Positions 20,024 to 28,659 of a DNA stretch of 64,000 bases are shown in pieces. The notes below the pieces were generated by a model. It worked only from the letters and a program-made list of their open reading frames with translations, was not told the origin of the DNA and did not search any database. Numbering within the stretch: the stretch's first letter is position 1; the number at the start of each line of letters is the position of its first letter. The translations under genes were made by a program, and so were the position numbers. This DNA comes from Clostridiales bacterium. Lineage in GTDB: Bacteria > Bacillota > Clostridia > Saccharofermentanales > Saccharofermentanaceae. The DNA lies in NCBI GenBank assembly GCA_017617295.1, contig JAFZWN010000015.1, positions 22,906 to 86,905 on the forward strand, written 5' to 3'.

Positions 20024-20719
20024 ATGGGGCTTATAAATGATGCTAAGCAGATAGCGAGACGCGATCCTGCGGCACGCAGTGTCGTCGGCGTCATTTTTAT
20101 GTATTCGGGTTTTCATGCTCTCGTTTATCATAAGGTCAGTCATTTCCTCTTTACTCATAAGCTGCGTGCTCTTGCGAGGTGGAATTCCCAGTTCGCGAGG
20201 TTTATGACAGGCATCGAGATCCATCCCGGCGCCACCATAGGCGACGGGCTTTTTATTGACCACGGAATGGGTATCGTAATAGGCGAGACCGCGGTCATCG
20301 GAGATAACTGCACCATCTACCATAACGTTACCTTAGGCGGCCGTGGCCATGCCAAGGGCGAGAAGAGACATCCGTCTATCGGAAATAACGTACTGGTCGG
20401 CGCGGGCGCCAAGATACTGGGCCCCGTCACGATCGGAGACGACTCCAATATCGGAGCCAATGCCGTCATCCTTCACGATGTTCCCGCCGGAGCGACCGTA
20501 GTCGGCGTTCCCGGAAAGATCGTAAAGATCGACGGAGAGAAGCCGAAGTTCTCCCATGCCGAGGAGCTCGACCACGCTATATCGGATGATCCCGTTGAGA
20601 CCGAAGTTGCCCAGCTCGTTAATATCGTTAACGGTCTGCAGGGGACTATCATGGATCTCAAGGAGCAGATAAGAGATCTTAAGAAGGATAACGAAGAACC
20701 GGACGAGGGACGATGTTGA
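20024..20719 (+). CDS. cysE: Serine O-acetyltransferase
   Basis: 231 residues. It makes O-acetylserine, the carbon acceptor for cysteine synthesis. It shows the CysE N-terminal helices (ARRDPAARSVVGVIFMYSGF, HKVSHFLF) and the left-handed beta-helix hexapeptide repeats with the conserved IDHGMGIVIGETAVIG and YHNVTLGG. The ~45-residue C-terminal tail after GVPGKIVKI is polar and helical, longer than in the shortest members. It begins the cysE-cysS-mrnC-rlmB order common in Bacillota. Confidence 0.96.
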   Translation: MGLINDAKQIARRDPAARSVVGVIFMYSGFHALVYHKVSHFLFTHKLRALARWNSQFARFMTGIEIHPGATIGDGLFIDHGMGIVIGETAVIGDNCTIYHNVTLGGRGHAKGEKRHPSIGNNVLVGAGAKILGPVTIGDDSNIGANAVILHDVPAGATVVGVPGKIVKIDGEKPKFSHAEELDHAISDDPVETEVAQLVNIVNGLQGTIMDLKEQIRDLKKDNEEPDEGRC

Positions 20720-20778
20720 CGGTACATAAAACCCTTAATGATCACTTTATTAATGAAATTATGAAACGGAGAATATAA

Positions 20779-22188
20779 ATGAAGCTTTTCAATACACTTA
20801 CAAGAACAAAAGACGAATTCAGGCCCATGGAGGACGGCAAGGTAAAGATATATGCCTGCGGCCCCACGGTCTATAACTTTTTCCATCTCGGCAATGCCAG
20901 ACCCCTGGTAACTTTCGATACGCTCAGAAGGTATCTCGAGTACAGAGGCTACGACGTGACATTCTGCCAGAACTTCACGGACGTTGACGACAAGATGATC
21001 AAGAGAGCCAATGAAGAGGGCGTTACGGTAAAGGACATCGCCGAGAGATATATCAAGGAATACTACACGGATGCCGACGGCCTGAACTGCAGAAGGCCCA
21101 CTTTTCAGCCCCGTGCCACGGAATCCATGGACGCCATCATCGATCTGGTGCAGACCCTTTACGATAAGGGCTTTGCCTATGTGATCGAGGGTGACGGCGT
21201 GTACTACGACGTGACGAAAAAGGAAGATTACGGCAAGCTTTCCCACTATACGCTCGAGGACCTTCAGGCAGGCGGCGGCGAGAGAGGCGCTTCCTACGAA
21301 GGCAAGAAGAATCCGGGCGATTTTGCGATCTGGAAGTTCAAGAAGGAAGGCGAGCCTTCATGGCCTTCGCCCTGGGGAGAGGGAAGACCCGGCTGGCACA
21401 TCGAGTGCTCTGCCATGATCAAGAAGTACCTCGGCGATTCGATCGATATCCACGGCGGCGGACAGGATCTGATCTTCCCGCACCACGAGAACGAGATCGC
21501 ACAGAGCGAGGCCGCCAACGGCTGCTCGCTTGCCAATTTCTGGGTGCACAACGCTTTCGTAAACGTAGACGGCGAGAAGATGAGTAAGTCTCTCGGCAAC
21601 TTCTTCCTGGTAAGGGACATCGTTGCCCACTTCCCTTATGAGGTCATCAGGTTCTTTATCCTCTCGGGCCACTACAGGATGCCCATCAACTTCTCGGACG
21701 AGCTGTTGAAGGCATCGCAGACATCGCTTGCAAGGATCACGACCTGCGCGGCCAACCTTAAGTTCAATCTCGAAAATGCCGCTGAGGGCGACGGTTCTGC
21801 CGACGAGGAGCTCCTCAAGGCAGTCGCCGAAGCTAAGGAAAGCTTTATCGGTCACATGGATGACGACCTCAATACTGCCGATGCCATTACCGATATCTTC
21901 GGACTGGTGAAGGCGGCCAACACGGCAGTCGCATCCGGCAAGGCTTCCAAGGACGCTCTTTCCAAGGCTTACGACATGCTCGCGGAACTCACCGACGTAC
22001 TCGGCATCAAGCTCGCTTCCGACGAAGAGGACGGCATCCCTTCCGAGATTACCGAGCTCGTTGAGCAGAGGGCCGCAGCCAAGAAGGAGAAGAACTGGGC
22101 AGAGGCTGACCGCATCAGAGATCTGATCACTTCGAAGGGCTATTCGGTAAAGGACACGCCCCAGGGACCTCAGGTGGAGAAGTTATGA
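20779..22188 (+). CDS. cysS: Cysteinyl-tRNA synthetase
   Basis: 469 residues, normal length. Class I synthetase with zinc/cysteine-site motif ACGPTVYNFFHLGNAR (HIGH variant HLGN) and KMSKS loop (GEKMSKSLGNF). The WHIECSAM segment and HHENEIAQSEA supply further zinc ligands. CGGAGA lies before the ATG. Its stop overlaps the start of mrnC by 4 bp. Confidence 0.98.
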   Translation: MKLFNTLTRTKDEFRPMEDGKVKIYACGPTVYNFFHLGNARPLVTFDTLRRYLEYRGYDVTFCQNFTDVDDKMIKRANEEGVTVKDIAERYIKEYYTDADGLNCRRPTFQPRATESMDAIIDLVQTLYDKGFAYVIEGDGVYYDVTKKEDYGKLSHYTLEDLQAGGGERGASYEGKKNPGDFAIWKFKKEGEPSWPSPWGEGRPGWHIECSAMIKKYLGDSIDIHGGGQDLIFPHHENEIAQSEAANGCSLANFWVHNAFVNVDGEKMSKSLGNFFLVRDIVAHFPYEVIRFFILSGHYRMPINFSDELLKASQTSLARITTCAANLKFNLENAAEGDGSADEELLKAVAEAKESFIGHMDDDLNTADAITDIFGLVKAANTAVASGKASKDALSKAYDMLAELTDVLGIKLASDEEDGIPSEITELVEQRAAAKKEKNWAEADRIRDLITSKGYSVKDTPQGPQVEKL

Positions 22189-22598
22189 TAATACCTTTCA
22201 TAGCGACCGACCTTCGCGAGATCAACGGCGGAGTCCTGGCCTATATTGGCGACAGCGTCTACGAACTCTATGCCAGGTGCCATGTGGCCACCAAGACGGC
22301 ATCGGACTCGGGAAAGATGCACAGGCTCAACATCAATTACGTGAGCGCCGCTTCACAGGCGAAGGCTATGAGAAGGCTCGAGAGCGAGATCGACGAGACG
22401 GAGGCTTCGTACTTCAGGCGGGGGAAGAATTCCAACCCTCCCACGATGTCAAAGAACTGCTCTCCCGCGGACTATATGTATGCTACGGGATTTGAAGCTC
22501 TGATAGGATTTCTCTTTCTCGATAACAGGGAAGAGAGGCTGGAATACATAATTACAAAAACTTTTGATATAATTGACGAGACGGAAGGCGTGGACTGA
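22185..22598 (+). CDS. mrnC: Mini-ribonuclease III
   Basis: 137 residues. It is an RNase III catalytic domain without the double-stranded RNA-binding domain. Key segments are LAYIGDSVYELYAR, with the catalytic Asp, and ATGFEALIGFLFL, with the catalytic Glu. In Bacillus subtilis it matures the 3' and 5' ends of 23S rRNA. ATGA overlap with cysS indicates translational coupling. Confidence 0.95.
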   Translation: MIIPFIATDLREINGGVLAYIGDSVYELYARCHVATKTASDSGKMHRLNINYVSAASQAKAMRRLESEIDETEASYFRRGKNSNPPTMSKNCSPADYMYATGFEALIGFLFLDNREERLEYIITKTFDIIDETEGVD

Positions 22599-22603
22599 GG
22601 AAC

Positions 22604-23368
22604 ATGGGTAACGACAGAACGGGAAATACGGACAGGCTCGAAGGGCGTAACAGCGTGCTCGAGGCGTTAAGGTCCGGCAGAGAGATCAACAAATTATGGG
22701 TTCTCGATCAGGGGAAGCCCGATGCCCGTCTGTCCGAGATCATCTCCGAAGCCAGGAAGCGTAAGATCGTAATGGTCACGGCAAGCCGTGCCGCTCTCGA
22801 CAAGATGAGTACGACTCATAACCATCAGGGGGTTATCGCAGCATGCGCCAGCCATGAATATGCAGATCTTGATACGGTGCTCTCCAAATGTGCTGAAGAG
22901 GGAAGAGCACCGTTCATCGTTGTTCTGGATGAACTGAAAGATGCGTATAATCTGGGTTCAGTTCTGAGGATCTCAGATGCCGCCGGCGTCGATGCCGTCA
23001 TTATCCCGAAGCACAGGTCCATCGGTCTGGACAGCGCTGTGGCCAAAGCTTCCGCCGGAGCGATCGAGTATGTGCCCGTCGTCAGGGTCACCAATATCGC
23101 TTCGACTTTACGCGACCTTAAGAAGAATAACGGATTCTGGGTCATGGGGACTGCCGCCGAAGGAACGACGCCGTATGACGGAGCCGACTATAAAGGTGCG
23201 ATCGCTATCGTTATAGGATCAGAGGGCGAAGGTATCAGGGAGCACGTTAGAAAGGAATGTGATTTCCTCCTTTCGATAGCCATGAAGGGAAAAGTAAACA
23301 GTCTTAATGCGGCAGTAGCTGCCGGTATAGTAATCTTTGAAGCCGCGAAAAGGAGAGAAGACGCTTGA
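22604..23368 (+). CDS. rlmB: 23S rRNA (guanosine-2'-O)-methyltransferase RlmB (TrmH/SpoU family)
   Basis: 254 residues. An N-terminal substrate-binding domain (EGRNSVLEALRSG) precedes the SPOUT domain with its three motifs: DAYNLGSVLRISDAAG, IVIGSEGEGIREHV and IAMKGKVNSLNAAVAAGI, which form the knotted SAM site. It is in an operon with cysS and mrnC, the usual arrangement. It overlaps the next gene by 4 bp. Confidence 0.95.
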   Translation: MGNDRTGNTDRLEGRNSVLEALRSGREINKLWVLDQGKPDARLSEIISEARKRKIVMVTASRAALDKMSTTHNHQGVIAACASHEYADLDTVLSKCAEEGRAPFIVVLDELKDAYNLGSVLRISDAAGVDAVIIPKHRSIGLDSAVAKASAGAIEYVPVVRVTNIASTLRDLKKNNGFWVMGTAAEGTTPYDGADYKGAIAIVIGSEGEGIREHVRKECDFLLSIAMKGKVNSLNAAVAAGIVIFEAAKRREDA

Positions 23369-25779
23369 AGGAGATAAAGAAGAAGCTTGTCTGTGTTCTT
23401 ATGTCTGCGGTCTTTGCTGCATCTGCATGCGGCTGCGGACTGAATAAAGACGCGAAGGAAATGACCGATGCCTATGTCCTGGCACTCATTTCCATGAATA
23501 CCGATGAGCTTAACAGCAGGAGCGCTCCCGGCACAGGCGGAGAGAGCTTTGCCTCCTATGAAGGTGACGAGTGGAAGAGCGAATATGTAAGACATATCCT
23601 TCAGGCAGGAAGGGCTTCCATCGATACCGAGAACTCATCCGCCACCAAGTCAAGGGGCGGAGTGATCAGATATACGCTTACTATCCCCAATATCGCAGAG
23701 ACTGAGACATCCGGCATAACAGATCTCGAAAGTCTTGATGCGGCACTGTATTCTTCTCCTACTATCGAGATCCCGCTTGCTATCAACGTGGTCTTCATGA
23801 ACGGAGAGTGGCTGGTCAGTAATTCGGCCACGATCAACGAACAGGTTTACGGAAGGCTCTATGGCGAAGATCTTTCTATGTTCTATCCGGAAGCCAATTC
23901 CGTAACGGCTGTCAGGGCGCTTTATCTTCCCGAAGATACTCTTACGTACAGAGATGTCATGGCGATTACGTTTGATGTCGAATTCAATCCCTCATATATC
24001 GCCACCGGCAGGACTCCCTCACTTGAGGCAGTCATCACGGATGCTGACGGGGAAGAGATATACAGGGGAGCAGTCGAACAGTTCTCTGATACCGCTTCTT
24101 CAGTACGCTTCGCGGTCTCGGGACAGGCGACGACCGCCGCTATCACGTATTTCCCTCAGGGATCTTATGAGCTTTCGGTTTATAACAACGGGGTATTCTG
24201 CGGAATGTGCGAATTCGCGACGGAGATAAGCGACGGCATCTTCTCCGACGAGGATATCCTCGATTATACAGAGTGGTCCAATGCCGATTCCGTCGGAGGT
24301 TACTATAATGTAGATAATATCTCTGCGATACTTCACATGAATAGGGATTATCTCTATTCCGGAAAGCCTTTCTCGGTCACTTTCGATGTTGCAAGAGACG
24401 GTGAGACTATTGCCGAATCCCAGACTGCCGTATTTAACGGAAGCGAGATCGTCTGTACATATTCATCGGCTTCAAATCTCGATACCGGCCTTTATACCAT
24501 GACTTTTTATAACAACGGAACATGGGTGGACGAGAATGAGATCATGGTCACTCATAACTTCAATGAGACGGCTTATACCGAACTCGAAGTAGCTACCAAC
24601 GTTACCGATGAGATCCCCGAGGATGACCGCGATCATGTCGTTACCGTATATGCTCTGCAGACTGCGGACAAGCAGATACTGAATACATATTCCGATGTCG
24701 AGATATCCACGACGACTCCCGCGATGAACACCTACAGACAGGTTCTCGATGCTGTTCTGGCATCCGGCGACAATGCGCCTGACGTTATCCTCTGTGATGC
24801 TTCTCTTGCCCAGTATTATGCCGATTCTCCGTATACTCTTCCTATTAACGATCTCGGTATCTCATATGACGAGCTCCGTTATATGTATGAGTACACATTC
24901 CGTCTCGGAACGAGTTATGAGGGAGTGATCAAGGGTATCACCTGGGAGATCTGTCCCGGAGCAGTTTTCTATAACCGTGATTGTGCGGAAGCCACTCTCG
25001 GAGTAAGAGAACCCGAGGATGTCCAGAGATACTTTGAGACATGGGATGCTTTCCTGGATACGGCGCGTGCGGTCAACGAAGTTTCCGGAGGAACAAGACA
25101 TATCGTTTCGGGTGTCACCGATATCCAGAATGCATATATGGGTGGCAGACCCGATCTCTGGACAGATTCGGAGAATGTATATGTATCCGATTATATGTCT
25201 TCGTATTTTGATCTGGCGAGAGCACTTACCTCTGAGGAACTCACTTTCGGTTCCACGAGGTTCAGCCAGGAGTGGAACGGGCACATGAACGACAGAAGGA
25301 CACTTTCCTACTGGGGAACTCTGTGGCTCGGCGATCTCTTTATTGCCAATTCCTATTCCGGAAAATGGGGCGTCGTTCATAGTCCGGTAAATTATTACGA
25401 CGGCGGTACATGGATGTTCGCTACGACATATAATGACATGAGAGCCAGTACGGCTCAGCTTTTCAGGGATGTTACCATGGACAGCGACAATCTCCTCGAG
25501 ATGGCAAGTCACGGTAAACTGGTTAATGCGATCAATATCATGACAGCGTGCGCCGAAGACGATTCCTTCGCCAGGAATTATCTCGACGGACAGAATCCAT
25601 ATGGTATCTTTGCTGATACGGCATGGCAGATGAACGTGGACAGTGCCGGTGATTATGACAGCGAGATCGATGCGCTGTTCCTGGATGTCCTTTACGATTA
25701 CGCCAATGGCGAGATAAGCACTGTCGAACGGGCAAGGAGTTCGTTCATCAGCGCAGTTGAGGATGCGGGGATATTATGA
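23365..25779 (+). CDS. Large lipoprotein with a C-terminal solute-binding-protein-like domain
   Basis: 804 residues. Signal peptide KLVCVLMSAVFAASACGC with a lipobox. Residues ~30-420 are beta-rich and contain two similar segments (SYELSVYNNGVF and LYTMTFYNNGTW), suggesting duplicated immunoglobulin-like modules. From ~430 on it looks like a family 1 ABC solute-binding protein (PDVILCDASLAQYYADS, ICPGAVFYNRDCAEATLGVR, GGTWMFATTYNDMRASTAQL). No permease or ATPase is encoded nearby, so it may bind a ligand for another purpose. The TTG start overlaps rlmB and has AAGGAG upstream. Confidence 0.7.
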   Translation: MKEIKKKLVCVLMSAVFAASACGCGLNKDAKEMTDAYVLALISMNTDELNSRSAPGTGGESFASYEGDEWKSEYVRHILQAGRASIDTENSSATKSRGGVIRYTLTIPNIAETETSGITDLESLDAALYSSPTIEIPLAINVVFMNGEWLVSNSATINEQVYGRLYGEDLSMFYPEANSVTAVRALYLPEDTLTYRDVMAITFDVEFNPSYIATGRTPSLEAVITDADGEEIYRGAVEQFSDTASSVRFAVSGQATTAAITYFPQGSYELSVYNNGVFCGMCEFATEISDGIFSDEDILDYTEWSNADSVGGYYNVDNISAILHMNRDYLYSGKPFSVTFDVARDGETIAESQTAVFNGSEIVCTYSSASNLDTGLYTMTFYNNGTWVDENEIMVTHNFNETAYTELEVATNVTDEIPEDDRDHVVTVYALQTADKQILNTYSDVEISTTTPAMNTYRQVLDAVLASGDNAPDVILCDASLAQYYADSPYTLPINDLGISYDELRYMYEYTFRLGTSYEGVIKGITWEICPGAVFYNRDCAEATLGVREPEDVQRYFETWDAFLDTARAVNEVSGGTRHIVSGVTDIQNAYMGGRPDLWTDSENVYVSDYMSSYFDLARALTSEELTFGSTRFSQEWNGHMNDRRTLSYWGTLWLGDLFIANSYSGKWGVVHSPVNYYDGGTWMFATTYNDMRASTAQLFRDVTMDSDNLLEMASHGKLVNAINIMTACAEDDSFARNYLDGQNPYGIFADTAWQMNVDSAGDYDSEIDALFLDVLYDYANGEISTVERARSSFISAVEDAGIL

Positions 25780-27053
25780 ACAGCGCAGGCCGCAGATTAT
25801 GTAAGATCCTGACGGCAACGATCTGCATGCTCATCGTGACGGTCTCCTGCGCTTCCTGTTCTCTGATGGGACTTAACGATCCGGCTTTCGCGAGCGTTAA
25901 ATCCGCTCCCGAGATAGTAAGGCTCATTACTTCCGCAGTAAACGACCGCTCGTCCATCTCCGATTCCTATGCTGCTATCCCCGAGAAACAGCGGGGCGAT
26001 GTCTCATTCTCATACTATACGCAGTATATCGATATCCTCCGTACTCTCGTGAGACAGGGCGGTAATGATAAGGTCACGTCTTTCTGTATCCTTAACGAAG
26101 AGGATGCCGGCAAGGCTACGGGACTTCCGGCTGAATACGGATGCGCCGAGCTGATGTTTCAGACTGAGCGTGATGTTCCTGTCTACGTGGTCTACGAGAA
26201 GGATGCCAACGGTAACCCGATCCTGTCTTTTGAGTGGATATCGGGCATAATCAATATCTATAATTACGCACAGCACTATTTCTCCATGCTCGACAGCAGG
26301 AATACAGAGGGTATCTTTGCCATCCTCCGTCCGGGTTTTTCCGGAGATATCTATACCGATGAAGTCGTCTATTCGAAGGCGGCTGCTCTCGCGGACTTCT
26401 ATTTCGTCAAGGTCAAGAGCATTACGAGTCAGTATATAATCGATTGTCTTACGCCCGATCAGATGGAGATAACCATTCCGGAAGTCCTTGATGACAGTAA
26501 TGAAAGCATGACATCTCATGACGTTATCCTGAACAGGAGCGGCGAGACCTATATCATTACGGATTCGATCGTCCAGGAGCCTGACACTCAGCTGTCTTAT
26601 CTTACCGATGATTCCGGATACAGGCTTCTTCGCTGCGGAGCCAACTACAATTACAGAAATGTGGTCAATTCTCTCGGACGTCCCATGAACGTATCCTTTA
26701 ACTCCAGGGTTATCGGACTGTCGGAGGATGGCGACGGTAATATAATAGAACTTCATACTATCCTTGTTAACTATCACGGACTTACACTGGTGTTCAGAGG
26801 GAGCGGGGAGGACCGCGACAACTGGGACGGCAGGCTCGTGACCATGATCTTAAGACCCGGAAGCGAGTATCATTTCGGTCAGGGCGTAAGCGCAGGTATA
26901 GGAAGATCCGATCTTCTTGTCATATATCCTTATCTCGAGCAGATAGATTACAATATGACATACCGTAATTCTTTCGGCGGTTATCAGAGCGTTGATTTTG
27001 AGATATCGGACGATGATATCGTCAGTTCGATCCGCGTAACGGATATAAGCTGA
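25776..27053 (+). CDS. Lipoprotein of unknown function
   Basis: 425 residues with a signal peptide and lipobox (LCKILTATICMLIVTVSCAS then CSL). I recognise no domain. The rest is a mixed alpha/beta, soluble, presumably surface-exposed protein. The ATG overlaps the preceding lipoprotein gene by 4 bp, so the two are probably made together and may interact. It ends directly against the convergent phosphatase gene with no base between the stop codons. Confidence 0.7.
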   Translation: MNSAGRRLCKILTATICMLIVTVSCASCSLMGLNDPAFASVKSAPEIVRLITSAVNDRSSISDSYAAIPEKQRGDVSFSYYTQYIDILRTLVRQGGNDKVTSFCILNEEDAGKATGLPAEYGCAELMFQTERDVPVYVVYEKDANGNPILSFEWISGIINIYNYAQHYFSMLDSRNTEGIFAILRPGFSGDIYTDEVVYSKAAALADFYFVKVKSITSQYIIDCLTPDQMEITIPEVLDDSNESMTSHDVILNRSGETYIITDSIVQEPDTQLSYLTDDSGYRLLRCGANYNYRNVVNSLGRPMNVSFNSRVIGLSEDGDGNIIELHTILVNYHGLTLVFRGSGEDRDNWDGRLVTMILRPGSEYHFGQGVSAGIGRSDLLVIYPYLEQIDYNMTYRNSFGGYQSVDFEISDDDIVSSIRVTDIS

Positions 27054-27794
27054 TCAGATACACCTTTTGTAAAGGGTATCGAGTTCGGTTTCGCTCATTC
27101 CGGTATGGCGGAGATATTTCCTGATGTCACCGCCGTATGCTTCATCTATATATTTGAGCATTATCCGCATATTGATCTCATCGGATCTGAGCGTATGCCT
27201 CATCTGTTCTTCCTTTACTTCGATAAGGGGATCGAGGAAGTGCCTGGCATATTCGTAGGATACTTTATAGTTGGTAACGATATCCTCTTTGTCTGCTCCC
27301 GCGATAAGATACATGATCGCGGCGATAACGCCTGTCCTGTCCTTGCCGTGGGCACAATGGAAGAGTATCTTTCCGTCCGTCTCTCTAATAAAGACGCGTA
27401 ATACTTCCGCTATCGCGGGTCCAAGTTCCTTGAGCATAACGACATAGAAATCACCCAGAAGATGGGTCCTCAGAAACATCATGGTAGGATCGGTCTTGGC
27501 ATCGGGGTCGCCGACAAAAAGAGGGATGTTATAAAACTTTGTAACTCCGTCATCCCGGAAAGGATTACCGTAATGAGCGACTTCCGACTTCGATCTTAAG
27601 TCGACGACGGTCCTGACACCGTGTGCGATAAGAAGCTCGTGGATATCATCGGAACCGATGCTCGGCGAGCCTGATCTGATGAACCTGTCCTTAGCGAAGG
27701 TTTTGCCTCCGGAAAGCGGCATACCGCCAAGGTCTCTGACATTGATCATGTCATGGAAATAGAGTCTCTGGCTGTCGGGGTTATACTGCGTCAT
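27054..27794 (-). CDS. Tyrosine-protein phosphatase (Y_phosphatase3/LipA-PtpB type)
   Basis: 246 residues from the ATG at 27794 (AAGGA site). Motifs are NVRDLGGMP near the N-terminus, VVDLRSKSE and the P-loop HCAHGKDRTG with the catalytic Cys near residue 147. The Lys and Asp in the P-loop are those of the lipid/protein phosphatase group that includes Listeria LipA and Mycobacterium PtpB. It has no signal peptide, so it acts in the cytosol. Confidence 0.88.
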   Translation of the reverse strand: MTQYNPDSQRLYFHDMINVRDLGGMPLSGGKTFAKDRFIRSGSPSIGSDDIHELLIAHGVRTVVDLRSKSEVAHYGNPFRDDGVTKFYNIPLFVGDPDAKTDPTMMFLRTHLLGDFYVVMLKELGPAIAEVLRVFIRETDGKILFHCAHGKDRTGVIAAIMYLIAGADKEDIVTNYKVSYEYARHFLDPLIEVKEEQMRHTLRSDEINMRIMLKYIDEAYGGDIRKYLRHTGMSETELDTLYKRCI

Positions 27795-27867
27795 CTGTTT
27801 ATCCTTTCTTTCGGAAAAGATTTTATAATATTTTTTTCTATACAACAATACACGTGATGGCATGATA

Positions 27868-27896
27868 TTGACATTCATAAGAGGATGTAATATCAT
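27868..27896 (+). promoter_or_regulatory. Promoter of tRNA-Arg
   Basis: A consensus TTGACA at 27868 and TATCAT at 27891 are 17 bp apart, ending 16 bp before the tRNA. Confidence 0.8.
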
Positions 27897-27912
27897 AGTC
27901 AAGCTTATTTAT

Positions 27913-27989
27913 GCGCCTGTAGCTCAACTGGATAGAGTGTCTGACTACGGATCAGAAGGTTGTGGATTCGATCTCTGCCAGGCGCGCCA
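27913..27989 (+). tRNA. tRNA-Arg(ACG)
   Basis: The cloverleaf folds with a 7-bp acceptor stem GCGCCTG/CAGGCGC, discriminator G and an encoded CCA (27987-27989). The anticodon loop CTACGGA carries ACG, read as ICG after deamination. Confidence 0.95.
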
Positions 27990-27992
27990 TGT

Positions 27993-28021
27993 AAAGGCTG
28001 TCAATGTTGGCAGCCTTTTTT
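27993..28021 (+). terminator. Terminator after tRNA-Arg
   Basis: AAAGGCTG and CAGCCTTT pair around a 10-nt loop and are followed by a T run. Confidence 0.85.
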
Positions 28022-28049
28022 ATACAAAAAATCGAGGAGGGAATGAACC

Positions 28050-28580
28050 TTGAAAAAGCTTCTTATCGTTGTTGACATGCAGAAGGATTTTGTGGATGGT
28101 GCTCTCGGATTTGACGGTGCGGAAAAGGTCATCCCGGGTATCCGCAAGAGGATAGATGAGTATCTTTCGAACGGAGATATCGTGGTCTATACTCTCGATA
28201 CCCATCACGGGGATTATATGGAGACCCAGGAGGGATCCAATCTTCCCGTACCTCACTGTATAGAAGGATCAGAGGGGTATGAGCTCGTGCCTGAGCTCTC
28301 TGATGTGCTCTTGGGCTGCAGAGCCTTCAAAAAGCCCACTTTCGGAAGCCTTGATCTCGGTAACTATATCGATTCGATAAAGGAAGATCTGGAGAGTATC
28401 GAACTCTGCGGTCTCGTATCCAATATCTGTGTACTCAGTAATGCCGTAGTTGCCAAAGCTGCTGCGCCCGAGGCTGTCATCATCGTTGATACCGCTTTGA
28501 CGGCGGCTTTTGATCCCAAGCTGGGGGAAGATCTCTGGGGGATACTGCAAGGCATACAGATAAGGGTAATAAAGCATTGA
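28050..28580 (+). CDS. Isochorismatase-family cysteine hydrolase (nicotinamidase-like)
   Basis: 176 residues from a TTG preceded by GAGGAGGG. The triad of the family is visible: Asp9 in VVDMQKDF, a Lys in FKKPTFGS (about residue 94) and Cys127 in LVSNICVLSN. DTHHGDYMET carries metal-binding-type residues found in nicotinamidases. Nicotinamide deamidation for NAD salvage is the likeliest reaction, but other amide substrates are possible. Confidence 0.85.
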   Translation: MKKLLIVVDMQKDFVDGALGFDGAEKVIPGIRKRIDEYLSNGDIVVYTLDTHHGDYMETQEGSNLPVPHCIEGSEGYELVPELSDVLLGCRAFKKPTFGSLDLGNYIDSIKEDLESIELCGLVSNICVLSNAVVAKAAAPEAVIIVDTALTAAFDPKLGEDLWGILQGIQIRVIKH

Positions 28581-28590
28581 TAACGGGATA

Positions 28591-28620
28591 TTGCATATCT
28601 GAAGTGGTCTGTGATAAAAT
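28591..28620 (+). promoter_or_regulatory. Promoter of tig
   Basis: TTGCAT at 28591 and an extended -10 element TG-A-TAAAAT (28612-28620), spacing 18. The same TGTGATAAAAT string occurs before clpX. Confidence 0.6.
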
Positions 28621-28659
28621 CTTACGTCGATTGAATATAATTTTAAGGAGAATATATAT

